Below are positions 1-12,301 of a stretch of 64,000 nt of DNA, piece by piece. Below the pieces are notes generated by a model, which worked only from the letters and a program-made list of their open reading frames with translations, was not told the DNA's origin and did no database searches. Where the stretch lies: contig CM048746.1 of NCBI GenBank assembly GCA_026315105.1, forward strand, positions 644,895,898-644,959,897, given 5' to 3'. The translations under genes and the position numbers were made by a program. Every line of letters starts with the position of its first letter. The stretch's first letter is position 1. The stretch comes from Locusta migratoria (lineage: Eukaryota > Arthropoda > Insecta > Orthoptera > Acrididae).

Positions 1-780
1 ACCATGGACTTCACACCACTTCCCTTCCCCAGGACATCCATACCTACATCCTATCCTACCCAGATACCCATTTCCTTGACAACAAAGCATTCTCCAAAGA
101 AATCTGAAAATATTTCTCCACTCCCACCATCTCCCAGCTCAACCCTTAGAATAATTCTGTACTCATCAAATCCCCCAGCCCTACTCTCCACACTGACCTC
201 CTTCAGGAGATTCCCCCATTTCCATGTCGGTCCTCACACCACCCTAATCCACTACTACACTGCCTCCTTTCCCTGCCAACCACAGCCTCCCTGGCATCTA
301 CTCATCCTAACAACCATGATCACCAAACTTAGTCCAGGGATGATGGAGGATGAGTTGTTGGGTGAAATCAACTTCCGCCTCTACCATCTGTTCCACCAAG
401 CATACAGTCTCCCCTTCTTGATGCAATTTTTCATAGCTGCCACATCCTCCACTGACTGCCCCCTCATCGAGGAGTGACTTTGATATACGATTGGCGCTAC
501 CAGCTGGATCGTTCCACTCCCCTCCCCAATCCTAATGTTGTGCATGATGCCTCATGTACAACAATCACCTCATTTTCAGTTTCCTCAACCCTCCCACCTA
601 CCCTCACTGCATATACTCCCACTTCCTAAAAAATAAATAAATAAAAATAGCTCCAAACTTGCCTCTCCTCCCACCTGCAACTCCTGTGGCGAAAACCATC
701 AAACCTTTTCCTACAAATGCAAAGCCCACCCCACTCCTGAACTCACCATCACAGTCTGCTCATTGATCCATGCCTGCAAC
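1..780 (+). pseudogene. Jockey-type LINE ORF1 (gag-like) remnant
   Basis: This C-rich stretch reads as decayed coding sequence. The open frame from position 4 to 477 has no recognisable fold, but at 676-720 the same frame gives CNSCGENHQTFSYKC, a C-x2-C-x3-H-x6-C zinc knuckle of the kind found in the gag-like ORF1 of Jockey-clade LINEs. Stops at 475-477 and 481-483 and a low-complexity A-rich patch at 628-648 break the frame. The product would have been an RNA-binding protein that packages the LINE transcript. The endonuclease remnant follows on the same strand, which supports the assignment. The start lies upstream of the window. The clade is inferred from knuckle spacing and gene order only. 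Confidence 0.6.
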
Positions 781-1072
781 TGAATAACTCCTTCTATCCA
801 CCTGACACCATTGAGAACATCATCTGCTCCATCACAATAGTCCTCCATAACGTCCACCCAGTCCAGCTCCACCACAGCCTCAAGCACACTGCCCTTGCCA
901 CTCGAACCATCTTCCAGCTCGAAACCTGCGTCACCTTTTTGTGGAACCACTTCACCTTCTCCCAGGTAGGTTCTCTCATATAAGTAAACCATTAACATTT
1001 TCTTTTTTCGCGTCTTCAACACTAATCACCCCCTCCTCGCAGTTCCCCAAGGCACACCCGTTCTAAACTCTC

Positions 1073-2037
1073 ATGTGCCCTATCATATGCTCCCTTCCAG
1101 CCAACAAACACCTTTTCATGCATAGCCTCGCCCCACCCCACATTAACGCCTTTGTCCTGAATGAAACCTTACTACAACCCCATTGTTCGTTCAGCACTTC
1201 TCCTTCCCTTCTCCACTACACCAATGGCCACCCCTCTTGCTTGAGGCAGGATGTCCATCGGTGGAGTGACCACCCTATCTGGCTACAACCCCTCCTCAAT
1301 GATCCCATGGTACACCACATCCTAAGCCTCTTCTACCCCCCCCCTCCCCTTTACTGTCACACTCGCCACCTCCTCCATCCCCACGACTTCCTCTCCCAAA
1401 TAGATAACTGCTATACGACCTATGTATTTGCCACTGGCTTCAGCGTCTCCTCCCGGTCCTCAAGATCACACTTTCGGGACGTTACACCCCCCTCTCTCAA
1501 TCCACCTGCACCAAAAGAAACACAATTCCACATGTTGTTCTGGCCTTTGCTAACATCCTCAAGCGCCTTCAGGAAGTGACCATGCCCTGTACTAAAAACC
1601 ATTGACCTCTACTACCACCACTCTGCCCCCCCTACCTACTACCCGTCCTGACCCCCACTACCAAACTTGTCCATGACTACTACCATGCCGACTGGGATGT
1701 CTACCAGTGATCCATAGATACCTCAGTCGCTAGCCGAGATCAATCATGTCTCTTCCTTTCTACACCAGAACCATTACTGACACTGTGCATGCCCACATCC
1801 CCACCAAAGCTGTTCACCTGCACTGCTCGACCCTTCCTCCACAGGCCATTCTCCGCCTCCGTAAATCCTATCGATTTTACCATTCCTTCCAGTGTACTCG
1901 TGACTGGGACACACTGCTACATCACCAGCAACTCCAAGGACACATCAGAAACCCTTTTACCGTGGAAAAACGTCGGGCATGACATCAGTCATGCACCTTC
2001 CTTAATTCCAAACTCCCCATTACTCGCATTGTTGTAA
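1073..2037 (+). pseudogene. Jockey-type LINE ORF2: endonuclease and pre-RT linker remnant
   Basis: The translation shows broken pieces of an APE-type endonuclease: an AFVLNETLL segment near 1160 that matches the catalytic-Glu motif, and a later FATGFSVSSRSSRSH segment near 1425 at the place of the conserved GDFN-H strand. Around 1850-1950 the sequence ILRLRKSYRFYHSFQCTRDW is typical of the basic linker between endonuclease and reverse transcriptase. Several frameshifts and stops separate the pieces. The reverse transcriptase itself is absent: homology ends near 2040 and unrelated sequence follows. That is unusual for a LINE, which normally loses its 5' end, so a later deletion or rearrangement removed the 3' half. 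Confidence 0.55.
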
Positions 2038-2045
2038 AAGTTACT

Positions 2046-5000
2046 CAAGCGGAAGTGAGAGAATGCAATGGCATCACAGAAGCAAAAATCATGTCAGTGG
2101 CATTTCTTTCCAGTCGGAAGGATCTAAAGAGGTATGTAACTGTTATAACAATGCGAGTATACTGAATTTTTGTTTTTTAAGTAGCGTTGCTTGCGCTGGT
2201 TCAACAGCCCTTCGCGACCCTTGCTATAGTTCTGCTTCACTGCTGTCGTCTTTTCTATGGCCAGTGATGAGTCGTTTTGCTTCGGGCCCAAACTTTTATA
2301 GGATAGCTTTCCGTGCAGTAATATGTCTTAGCGGTCCACCTGCTGCTGAACGTTGCATGCGCCAGACACTCTGCAGCCTATGTGCTGGTACAGCCCAGCG
2401 ACAGTGGTGGCGCCGGCTGCATCACCTCGCCTTTTGTCGGAAGTGCTTGTTACTCCTCATCAACCTGCATAGTATCAAATGCTGTAATTTAGTTGAATGG
2501 TGATCCACTAAAATGTCTACAATTCGCATTTCACACTCTATAACAACAGAGGCAAACCATCTGTTGTTGTAGGATGTGTATTTTATTGCACTAATGCACA
2601 AAACATTAGTGAGATAAAAAATTATTTTTATAGTTCATGGTAGAATCAAAATGCCTCACTTAGTTGCTGAACACTGTTCTTTTAGAAGAGATACTTCAAA
2701 TTTTTACTGTCATGAATTCGTATGGTTTTAACAAGAAACAGTTTTCAGTGGATACTCTATAACAGCGATGGCACAATGCATATCTGACGCCAAATTGCTA
2801 CAGCACAGATTTCAAATGAAGGAACTACATTAATCAGTACATTCACATACTCCATAAGTATCCCTCTGGCAAGTTGGTTCTAAGTGATGAGTCAGATTAT
2901 TGAAAACCAAATGGACTTCATTGACGGTCGTTTCTAATTTCTTCAGAGACGTTTGTATGGTGAACAGCTTGGCTTTTGGTATTTACAAATCTATAATCAT
3001 TACCACAAATTACTGATTCGAGCTTTTGAGTAGAAATGAAGTATAACGATTTTCTACTGAATTTGTTAAAGAATTTCTTCTACGAGTTTGTAGCGCCATG
3101 GAATAAAATAAAAATAATAAAAGCTACAAAGGTCTCCTCTGAGATATGAACTGACGACACACACTGTGTTTGCAACCATGGGGAACGACACAGTTAAAGA
3201 GACATTGCCACCAGCAGATCTCTCTCTCTGTCTCTCTTCAGAGCCTGGTAATACATTGCAAAATATAACAAAAGTCGTCTCTCATATAAAAACGGTATTC
3301 CTTGAAAACAACAATTGAATTTTCTTTCTAAGTGATCCATGTTACAGGATTATTTCTCATGAGTTATGAAAGTGTAAAAGGAATTTCAAGTAAACTTAGT
3401 GTGCCAAGTCATTACCACTTGCGGAAATAAGTGCACTGTCACAGTATTGCTAAGTATTTGGAACGATATTGGCACTTCTTACCTCTTCTAGGGAGAGCTC
3501 TGTAGTGATGTGAAACCCATGTTCGTCTGATATGGGATCCCAAATGGGAGTTGCGGATTTGATTAATATGAAGCTGTCTCTCCTGAGCGTCTTCAAAGTT
3601 GGTGTTTAAGCTGTTGATATACATGTTAGTCTGTTATGTTTAACGCAGCATTCTCATTTGTTAAGCTTTCCAGCTCTGTTGTAAAATTTCTGAATAGTGA
3701 CACACAAAATTAGTGGTACTAGTATTGATCACAAAACATATGGCATGTCCAAAATTTGCTCAGTCTTCCATCATGATAACCATGTCTACCAAAATACTAA
3801 CGAACAAAACACCTAGTTTATTAGATTGCAACGAAAGCTCATTTTCATGTAATGAAATTTTACTGTAAATCAATGTTCACAACTATACTAGTTGATGTAG
3901 ATGGAAACAACTAGAAACATAGTAAATCAATTATTAATAATTATAAAACACCGTATATCTGGTGATTAGGACTTGCAAAATTGAGCTCATACACCTCAAG
4001 AGCATCTTTAAAATGAATGGATATTCCCACAATCAAATTCGCAGAGAATGCAATGTGAATTCAAGATGGCGGCGGTTCAGGGGGAAAACCCACCCCATCT
4101 CTCTGGGGTCCAAGCTCAAACTTTAAAATAGCGCTGGTGTGGGAGCCGACTATATTTGGAAAACCCACCCCACCAGATCCATACCTGTCTCCTCGGACAG
4201 CTCCAGACTTACTTGGCTGCCACCCTCAACAGATATGGATTGGCCCACCCTCTCTGTCCCTGTTGGTCATGTACTTGAGACTCACATGGACTATCAGGGA
4301 GAGCCACTGCCCATGATTGTTATTCTTTGCATATCAAATTGTACTTAGTATGAAATAAATATTTTCAATGTTTATTCGAAACTTGTATAATTATTTTTTA
4401 CGTAAGTTATCGTTCATAGTACTTATCGACATACAGTTTGTACTACAACCAGAAACACCTTCTTACATCTACAATGAAATGAGTTAAATACACTACATCA
4501 TGCGCTGGCACTGTCAGTCATAGTCTCAACAGGAGGAATGACACTTTAATCAAAAGATAATGAAACACACTTTGTGATTGCCTGGAGGTTTTCTTGTGCA
4601 TCAGTTTGTAGAGGTGAGTGTCAGCAACATGCGATAGATCAGGTGTGTTTTTAAAGACGAATGTGTCCTGGCCCCAGTACTTCATACAGATACGTAAAGT
4701 GTATACAGTACAGTTTCAACTACTTTTCAATGTCAACTACATAGGTTCCACTACTGAAATATGTGCTTGTGGATTACCCTAGATATGTCTATATTTTCTA
4801 TAATTCACGTCATCAAGAGCTTTTGTGGATGTTAATTTTACCATTTGTCACATGCATAATACAACTATTAAATCTATTTTAGACCACACTACTATTATTA
4901 TTCTGCACGGAATTATAAGTTTACAAATTCCGCAAACTAGTGATTATTCCACTCTAGATATACACACAAAGATCACAGTAAATGAGAGATTTCTTAGGAT

Positions 5001-5324
5001 TTTTTGTAAATTAATAAAGACGCACAGAAATGTTAGTGTACAAAATTTTTATTACATTTTGTATACACATTTACATATAGAAAACAGATTTTTATGTATA
5101 TGTTTATAGATAGAAAACAGTTCTTCTTTATTTTAGTTTGGTGTAACTTTCATGTCTAGTTTAATTTTTAACTTGTAGCTAAGATTGTCTTCAGAATCTT
5201 CTGTTTTCTTCTCCAGCAAGTAATTCGACAGGTACAGGGAAGGTAATTTTTTGAACTCCAGTATGTATCTTCATATCTTCTTGTAATACACCTCTGTTGT
5301 GGCTTTAATAACCAGTTTAGAATA
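2046..5324. other. No gene recognised
   Basis: AT-rich sequence without a convincing coding region. An open frame at 2063-2503 has a composition like its surroundings and no recognisable motif. A short CT-rich simple repeat lies at about 3220-3238. The patch 4060-4350 holds CCACCCCA-type repeated motifs and an AAGATGGCGG motif near 4063, which can be a YY1-type promoter site in animals; no gene follows it. The 3' end of the minus-strand CR1-type LINE marks the right border. Confidence 0.5.
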
Positions 5325-6313
5325 GATTAGTTGGTTCGTTCCATAGATCCATGTTGAGGTGATCCTCATGGATGTGGAACATATCAATTTTTTATATATA
5401 TTTTTTTACAAGTCGATAATATTACTAATACAGGTACATACATTTTTTAGAAACTGATAATACAATACTAATAGTATGAATACAGATACATATACTTGCA
5501 TCATTTGGTTCTGTATAAGAATTCGTCAGTGGAGTAGAAGGAGTTGACCACAAGAAACTCTTTTACACTCTTCTTAAACGGATCTTTATTTGTAGATAAA
5601 TTTTTTATGGTTGTTGGTAAATTATTGAAAATCTGTGTTCCTGAGTAGTGGACCCCTTTTTGAAGTAAAGTAAGTGCTTTGAAGTCCTTGTGTAGATCAT
5701 TTTTGTTCCTAGTATTGTAGATATGAACTGAGCTGTTTGTTGGAAAAGGGATATATTATTTATGACAAATTTCATTAAGGAATAAATACACTGAGATGCA
5801 GTAGTTAATATACCCAGTTCTTTGAAGAGGTTTCTGCAGGATGTCTGTGAATTTACACCACAAATAATATATATTACTCACTTGAAAACTTTTGCTTGGC
5901 TTGAAGAGTTACCACAAAATATTATACAATATGACATTATGGAACGAAAGTAAGCAAATTATGCAAGCTTTTTTATTTTTATGTCTCCTATGTCTGATAC
6001 CACTCGTTTGCAAATACAGATTTGTTAAGTCTTTTCTGCACTTCTGTGCTCCTCCCAACTGGATTTATTATCAAGCCGTAATTCCTGGAATTTTATACTG
6101 TCAACCTCTTCTATCTGCTCTTCTTCGTACTTCATGGATATATTGGATGAGAATCTCTTACATGTTCAGAACTACATGTAGTGAGTCTTTTCAAAGATTA
6201 ATGTCAATGAGTTGGCTTTAAACCATTTATTAGTGGTAATGAAAATATCATTAGCAGACCTTTCTAAAACTTAGCTCGACATCCTATTTATTGCAATACT
6301 TGTGTCTTCTGCT
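5325..6313 (-). pseudogene. CR1 LINE ORF2, C-terminal remnant and 3' end
   Basis: Multiple frames contain the conserved tail of this LINE type: near 5740-5600 the minus strand reads HIYNTRNKNDLHKDFKALT and then LLQKGVHYSGTQIFNNLP, followed by the basic helix before the stop. Stops and frameshifts are scattered through it. The final 60 bases, around 5330-5390, contain the terminal motif ending at the AT-rich flank. The C-terminal block is well preserved compared with the RT, which suggests strong family-wide conservation; its function is not known to me. Confidence 0.7.
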
Positions 6314-6324
6314 TCTGGCAGTGT

Positions 6325-6506
6325 CATGGTAGCCGAGGGGACTGAAGCATGTCAGTCACGGTCTGTACGGCCATTACGGTCGGGGGTTCAAATCCCCCCT
6401 CGGGCATGGATATTTGTGCCATCCTTAGTGTTAGCTAGTTTATAAGTAGTTTGTAAATTTAAGAACTGATGACCCCATAGTTAAGTCCCATAAGCTATAC
6501 AAATAA
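6325..6506 (+). mobile_element. tRNA-derived SINE, copy 1
   Basis: The head has an A box like TAGCCGAGGGG and a B box GGTTCAAATCC, followed by a GGATATTTGTGCC body and a TAAGTCCCATAAGC tail motif. An 11-bp target repeat TCTGGCAGTGT flanks it at 6314-6324 and 6507-6517. It sits inside the CR1 LINE RT region, so it is younger than the LINE. It would be transcribed by RNA polymerase III and depend on a LINE for movement. Confidence 0.9.
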
Positions 6507-6517
6507 TCTGGCAGTGT

Positions 6518-7644
6518 AACTGATGATAGATCATTAACGTACACAAGAAAATGCAATGGCCGTAAGATGGATCCTTGTGGAACACCACATGTAATTAAGT
6601 CCCATTCTGATGATAACTGTTGGCTTAATTCACTAGTTCTTGCACTGATACCCTTTGTTTCCTGTTAGCAAGGTAGGACTTGAACCAATTTGCAGCAATC
6701 CCCATGACACCATAGAATTCTAATTTACTGAAAAGGATGTTATGGTTCACACAAGCAAAAGCCTTTGATAAAGCACAGAAAATACCTGCTGCTTGTAATT
6801 TATTATCTAATGAATTAAGAAAATTCTCACTGTAGGTGTAAATAGCCTTCTCGATATCGGAACCTTTCAGAAATCCAAACTATGTTCTAGACAATATGTC
6901 ATTTGAGTTTAGGTGGTTGAGAAGCTGCTTCACATTACCTTTTCTAGAATTTTTGAGAATGCCAGTAAAAGTGAAATCGATCTGTAGTTTGATGGTATCT
7001 CTTTATCCCCTTTCTTGAACAGAGGTTTCATATCCGATAATTTAACCAAGCAGGAAATGTTCCAGTTATAATAGACTGAATACCCAAATAACTTAAAATT
7101 GTGCTGAATTCACAAGCACATGCATTCTTTATCTTTGTTGATATTTTATCATAACCACCAGAATGCTTTGTTTTTAAAGACTTTATTATGGAAGTTATTT
7201 CTTGTAGTGAAGTGAGTGACGTATTCATGTTCCTGAAGTTATTTCTAAATGCTAGTTTCAAATATTCAAGGGCACTATTTACTGACCCTGACAATCCCAT
7301 ACTATCAGTAACCGATATAAAGTACTTGTTAAATAGATTTGCTACACTATACTCATCAGTTATTAATGTATCATCTACTTTTAATACTACCTGCTCCTGT
7401 TCCTTTCTGTTTCTTCCAGTATCCTCTTTCACTATATCCCAAATTGCTTTTATTTTGTTGTCTGATTTTGTATATTTTTCTCTTAGTGCATTTGTTTAGA
7501 TGTCTGAATTACTTTTTAAAAATATTTTCCAGTATTCCTTATATTTAGCTGAGTCAGCATCATTGGAAATACTCTTAGATGATAGATACAGTTTCCTTTT
7601 TGTCTTGCATGATATCTTTATTCCTTGTGTAATTCATGGATTTA
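6518..7644 (-). pseudogene. CR1 LINE ORF2, linker and reverse transcriptase remnant
   Basis: The open frame at 7028-7432 has VANLFNKYFISV and then SIIKSLKTKHSGGYDKIS, the KxxxGxDxI entry motif of LINE reverse transcriptases, followed by GTFPAWLN. Downstream, in shifting frames, the minus strand gives a PLFKKGDK-like stretch near 7015, a SKAFACVNHNIL motif (palm A, DLSKAFDxVxH type, with the catalytic Asp replaced) near 6760, and a SYLANRKQRV motif near 6670. The piece is interrupted at 6507-6517 by the 3' target repeat of a SINE. The enzyme would be inactive. Confidence 0.75.
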
Positions 7645-8465
7645 TTATAACTTCTGTTTAATTTGAGTTACTTTCAGAGGAAAACAGTTTTCAAACAAAA
7701 TGCTGACATCATTAATGAATATTTTATATTTTTCATTCATGCCATGAGCACTATATACATCTTTCCAATTCATATTTTTGAGCAGTTTTCTAAAATTCTC
7801 AAGTTTTGGTGGATTGACGAATCTCTTGTATGTATATTTAGTAGTCTTCATAATCTGCTTAGAATCTGCACCCAAAAGGAGGAGCTGCATATCAAGATTT
7901 GATAGGCCATTAATTATTGGTTTTATGATGTGATTTTGTTCCTTTGATTTGTCTATAAAAATATTATCATTGTCTGTCCAAGATGATTTAGTTATCCTAG
8001 TTGGAAAGTTTTCAGTATGAGTTAGATTGAAGGACGATGTTACCAACTGCAATAAATGTTTACGGGAAAAATGAATAAGAAAATCTGCATTAAAGTCACC
8101 AGCAACTCTTCCTGTTAAATAAAGCAATAGCTTCTAGATGATTTAGGAATTGATTATAATTTCCTGCACATGCTCAGTAAATAGTTACTATTATATAGCA
8201 TCTGTTATGGAACTCTATTTCTGTTGCACAAGCTTCGAAATGCTGCTCCAGACAGAATTTATTTATATCAAAATTCTTGAATTTATAGCAGTACTTAATA
8301 ATTGTGGCAACTCCTCCTCCGTCCATATCTACTCTACTGAAGTATGAAGCTAAATGAAATCCTGGATTATTTTACATAGCTATACCTGTTGTCATATGAT
8401 GTTCAGAGAGGCAAATTATGTCAATAGGGTTATAGAACTCTATTTCATCAATGCAAATGAGTAGA
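7645..8465 (-). pseudogene. CR1 LINE ORF2, endonuclease domain (rest)
   Basis: The minus strand from 8465 shows ICLSEHHMT, equivalent to the catalytic-Glu motif, and then an internal stretch with several stops. The open frame 7645-8127 contains AGDFNADFL (the GDFN motif), then NFPTRITKSSWTDNDNIFID, the T-x-IDxIF-like motif before the final SDH region, and a linker. The protein would nick target DNA for reverse transcription. It is broken by stops between 8130 and 8380. Confidence 0.75.
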
Positions 8466-8726
8466 TCTTGGCACATTTGAGCGTGTGATACTGTATTTAC
8501 CGCCTTTTCTCTTTTAAAAACCCTGTCAGTATATATACAGTAGATTAACATAAAAAAGTAGGTGTTAATACATCGCTTGTTACTTTATTCATTCACTTCT
8601 AATAACATACTAAACAAAGATCAACAACCATAGAGTAATTATACTGACTAGGAACATAAATTGTATCTAAGAAGAATATGATGTTAAATTATATTGATGA
8701 TCACTGCACCTAATATAATTATAGCA
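8466..8726 (-). repeat. Copia-1 3' LTR
   Basis: Shares TCTTGGCAC at its low edge and AATATAATTATA at its high edge with the LTR at 19154-19414, at equal length. On the element's strand it begins TG. The boundaries are set by the shared sequence and the target repeat, with an uncertainty of about 3 bases at the low edge. Confidence 0.85.
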
Positions 8727-8829
8727 CTTCCCCTTGGTGAGCATCAAGACAGAACAACTTCAGATATATAGTACAAGATAAAAAAATAGTAAATATCCCA
8801 TGTTTAACTTACATGCTGTTCAACAATAA

Positions 8830-9714
8830 ATAATACTCATTTTAAACCTAACATGTTTCTAAATCTTTCAGTTTTAATTCAATTCAGGCCTTTTGTTAAA
8901 AGGTCAGCTGCTTTGTTTTCAGTTGACATATACTTAAAATTAAGAGCACCATTCAATACTGACTGCCTGACTTTATGATAACGAACTCTGAAATGTTCGG
9001 TTCTTTCAGATCCTCATTTGTTTTTGGTTAATTCAATGGCATCTGTGTTCTCAGCACTGACTTCCACAGTTAGTTTAACAAATTCATAACACTTTACCTC
9101 ATTTAGAAGATCCATGAACCATTCTACCTCTTTAAATGTTTGAAACACAGCTATGTACTCAGCTCCTACAGTAGAGGTCGCTACAGTTGATTGTTGTTTG
9201 CTCTTCCACCTGATTGCTGCTCCAACTAACAAAATAGTGTACCCAGTTATAGATTTACTATCAGATAAGTCATTAGCACAGTCAGCATCACTAAATACAA
9301 TTGTATCAGGCCAATCTGTATAGTAACATAAACTCAAATCCTTTGTTGTAGGTACCGAAACACTCTTTTTACTCTGGTCCACTGAGAGACACATGGTTTT
9401 GAATTAAATTGACTTGACCGTTCTACAATAAAAGAAATATCTGGCCTTGTACATGTGGATACATTTAATAAACAACCTACTGTTTTTGGTACTATTTCTG
9501 ATTAACTGGCTTATTATTCATGTCTTCATTAAATCGATTGTCATTACATGGTGTAAATATGTCCTTACAATCATTCATTTTAAATTCCTATAACATTTTT
9601 TGAATGTAATGGGTTTGATTTAAATTTACTTGCCCTTTAGACCGTTCAGTTTCAAGTCCTAGAACAAACAACCTGTCATCCATTTCTTTAATGTTGAGGA
9701 AAGATTTTAAACCC
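8830..9714 (-). pseudogene. Copia-1 RT C-terminus and RNase H
   Basis: From 9714 down, the minus strand reads MDDRLFVLGLETERSKGQVN and NLNQTHYIQKML, the thumb of Copia RT. The open frame 9014-9394 is the RNase H: VFSDADCANDLSDSKSITGY (first Asp), then WKSKQQSTVATSTVGAEYIA (the catalytic Glu). A frameshift near 9015 leads into YHKVRQSVLNG and then NKAADLLTKGLN, the conserved Copia end. RNase H would remove RNA from the hybrid. The residues look good but the frames are broken. Confidence 0.85.
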
Positions 9715-9907
9715 TATTACTAACGAGACAGATATATTTACGAAAATTATGAATATCCACAGGAGAATATTTATTACAATTTTTATTTGTCTTTTTTTAC
9801 GAACACTCTTTTTGTTATTTACAGAATAACTGAACACACAGAACTCAGAGATATCATGTTGATATTTGCAATGAAGTTATTTACACAGTTATATCACTGT
9901 CCTGTAC
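9715..9907 (-). repeat. Gypsy-1 3' LTR
   Basis: Begins TATTACTAACG and ends CACTGTCCTGTAC on the plus strand, matching 14090-14281 along its length. A purine-rich tract on the element's strand (GGAGGGTAGT, next to 9908) fits a polypurine primer. Confidence 0.85.
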
Positions 9908-10148
9908 ACTACCCTCCACAAGTAACGAAGTTATTTAGTAATACAGGGTGGTGAAGTCTGATATTACATTAATTCAAAAACAAACAATATCATATTAGAA
10001 TAATAAAGATATGTTACAAAAACACAAGTGCAAATGGTATAAAAGTGATAAAGATATAACACAATTAAAACTCTATATTTACAATGTCTAATGTGACTTC
10101 ATTTATTTTTCACAGAAATAACTCAGTCTAAGAATCGTGCTGGAACTC

Positions 10149-11507
10149 TTATAGGTCTTCCTGACTTTGATACACTGTCAGCTGGACATGGTTCCTCTGT
10201 GGACTTCTCTGGTTGAGTATCCTTTCCAAAGTTTGGAAGAACCTTTCTTCCTGCAAGAGATAGGCTAGTTTAAGTCTGTCCACTGACACATTTATGTTTT
10301 TGCACTTCTTCATAATAGTGAAATATTTTTCATGCCTTGTTATGAGAGGAAAAGGACCATCATATGTAGGTTCTAATGGTTTTTTAATCCTGTCACATCT
10401 TAAGAACACATGTAAACAGGTTTTCAGGCCTTTTGGTACAAATACTGATTGTGTTGTATCATATGTAAGTTTGTTAGGTTTCAGTTGTAACATTTGCTTT
10501 TGAAAATCAGAAATAAATGAATCAGGGTCAATCTCTGTAGTTGGCCCTTCGAAAAATTCACCAGGAAGTTTGATAGTTTTCCCATATACCATCTGTGCAA
10601 TAGAATAGTTTGATGTCTCTCGTACTGCAGTTCGCAATCCTAGTAGAATAGTAGGTAGAGTATTTGTCCAGTCGGAAGTGTTGTGAGCCTTGATTGCAGA
10701 TTTCAGAGTTCTGTGTAACCTCTCAACTTTGCCATTGCACTGAGGGTGATACAGTGTTGTGTGTTGAATTTTCATTCCACAAATGATACCCAAATTATTA
10801 AACAGTTGTGATCTGGACTGTGTTCCTTGGTCTGTGATTACTTGTAATGGAACACCAAATCTAGCAACCCAGTGTTGGTAGAAAGCTTTGGCTATTTTTT
10901 CAGCGGTGATATCCTCAAGTGGTATGACTTCCATCCAGGACGTGAAACGATCAATACAAGTCAAGCAATATATCATGCCATTAGATGGAGGCAGAGGTCC
11001 TATGATATCGATGTGTACAACACTGAAACGTTCATCTGGTTCGTCAAATTTTTGTAGTGGTGATTTTGTGTGACGAGTAATTTTGGTTTTCTGGCAGTTA
11101 ACACAGGAATTAGTCCATTGTTGCACATCTCTTTTTATGTCAGACCAGATAACTTTACTGGTTAACAGTTTCACTGTAGTCTTTATTCCAGGATGAGCTA
11201 AACCATGAAAATGGAGAAATATTTGATGACGAAAAACTTGAGGAAAGTAAGGTCTGATATTTGCAGTTGAAGTGTCACACCACAATGTTTTTCCTGATGG
11301 AAGTTGATATGACTTGAAGTTTAAAGAGTTGTTCCCAGTTCGGAGTTGTTGTAATTCTTGATCTTGCAATTGGCTCTTGGCGATTTTATCATAGTCTATT
11401 ATTGCTATTTCATAAATTCTGGACAGAGCATCAGCAACAATATTGTCACAGTCATTGATGCGATGGATATCAGTTGAAAATTGTGAGATATATTGCAGCT
11501 GTCGCAT
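10149..11507 (-). CDS. Gypsy-1 integrase (intact frame)
   Basis: A 452-codon open frame that covers the whole integrase. It starts within the RNase H tether (NIVADALSRIYE), then has the zinc domain (HGLAHPG, later CVNCQK), the DDE core with VVHIDIIGP (Asp), VITDQGTQ (Asp) and NGKVERLHRT (Glu), and a C-terminal domain with YDGPFP followed by VSVDRLKLAYL, typical of Mag-type elements. All catalytic residues are present. In the intact element it would be part of the pol polyprotein, so the first Met is not its natural start. It overlaps the RT/RNase H frame by about 100 bases. Confidence 0.85.
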   Translation of the reverse strand: MRQLQYISQFSTDIHRINDCDNIVADALSRIYEIAIIDYDKIAKSQLQDQELQQLRTGNNSLNFKSYQLPSGKTLWCDTSTANIRPYFPQVFRHQIFLHFHGLAHPGIKTTVKLLTSKVIWSDIKRDVQQWTNSCVNCQKTKITRHTKSPLQKFDEPDERFSVVHIDIIGPLPPSNGMIYCLTCIDRFTSWMEVIPLEDITAEKIAKAFYQHWVARFGVPLQVITDQGTQSRSQLFNNLGIICGMKIQHTTLYHPQCNGKVERLHRTLKSAIKAHNTSDWTNTLPTILLGLRTAVRETSNYSIAQMVYGKTIKLPGEFFEGPTTEIDPDSFISDFQKQMLQLKPNKLTYDTTQSVFVPKGLKTCLHVFLRCDRIKKPLEPTYDGPFPLITRHEKYFTIMKKCKNINVSVDRLKLAYLLQEERFFQTLERILNQRSPQRNHVQLTVYQSQEDL

Positions 11508-12301
11508 TTGCCGAGGGTATGCTTTTCATTGTTTTGCTTAAAAGCAAATGTGGGTGGCTTATGATCAGTGAATATAACAAAAATTTTTCCTGCTAGTAAA
11601 TGTTTGAACTTTTTCACAGAAAGGTAAATTCCCAGCAATTCTCGATCATAGGTACTATAAACCTTCTGTGACTGGCTATGGTTCTGTGAAAAGAATGCAA
11701 CCGGTCTCCAAGTTCCATTTTCTAATTGTTGGAGTACAGAACCAACAGCAACATCTGATGCATCAGTGCATAATGCTAAAGGTAGCTCTGAGTTAGGAAA
11801 AGCCAATAATGCATAATTTGCATTGCATTGCTCAAACATTTTCTTTGCTTCCTCAGTCCACTGAATTTCTCTATTACCCCTCTTTTTAGCTCGCTTGAGA
11901 TAGTCATGCAAAACAGCCTGAGTATGTGCTGCATCCTTAAGATAGTGATGATATAGGTTAACAATGCCAAGAAATGTACGGAGTTCATGCAGTTTTCCAG
12001 GTAACTTGTATTCCAAGATAGCTTGAACTTTTGCAGGTAGTGGACGGGATCCCTCATGTGTTATCCAGTAGCCCAGAAATTCTATTTCATTTACTCCCAA
12101 AACTGATTTGGAGATATTTATTTTTAGTCCATATTTAGACAAAAGCTCTAGGACTAATTTGAGGTGTGAGTGGTGTTCTTCAATGCTAGATGAGGCGATC
12201 AAAACGTCATCCAGGTAAGGGAACACGAAATCTAGTCCAAACAAAACTTCATTAATAAATCTCTGGAATGTTGAAGGTGCATTCCGCAGGCCAAAACTCA
12301 T
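11405..12301 (-). pseudogene. Gypsy-1 reverse transcriptase (rest) and RNase H
   Basis: Opens with MSFGLRNAPSTFQRFINEV (palm motif B), then FVFPYLDDVLIAS with the Y-x-D-D catalytic motif, then FLGYWITHEGSRPLPAKVQA. RNase H follows: LALCTDASDVAVGSVLQQL (first Asp), YSTYDRELLGIY (Glu) and FVIFTDHKP (Asp). The frame is shifted near the end, so the tether to integrase is out of frame with the next ORF. Catalytic residues are preserved. Confidence 0.85.

Noticed and set aside
4..477. 157-codon frame as a stand-alone gene
   Set aside because: It shares frame and composition with the LINE ORF1 remnant that follows and has no separate start context or domain.
2063..2503. 146-codon frame
   Set aside because: No motif, no homologous pattern that I recognise, and no supporting signals; likely chance.
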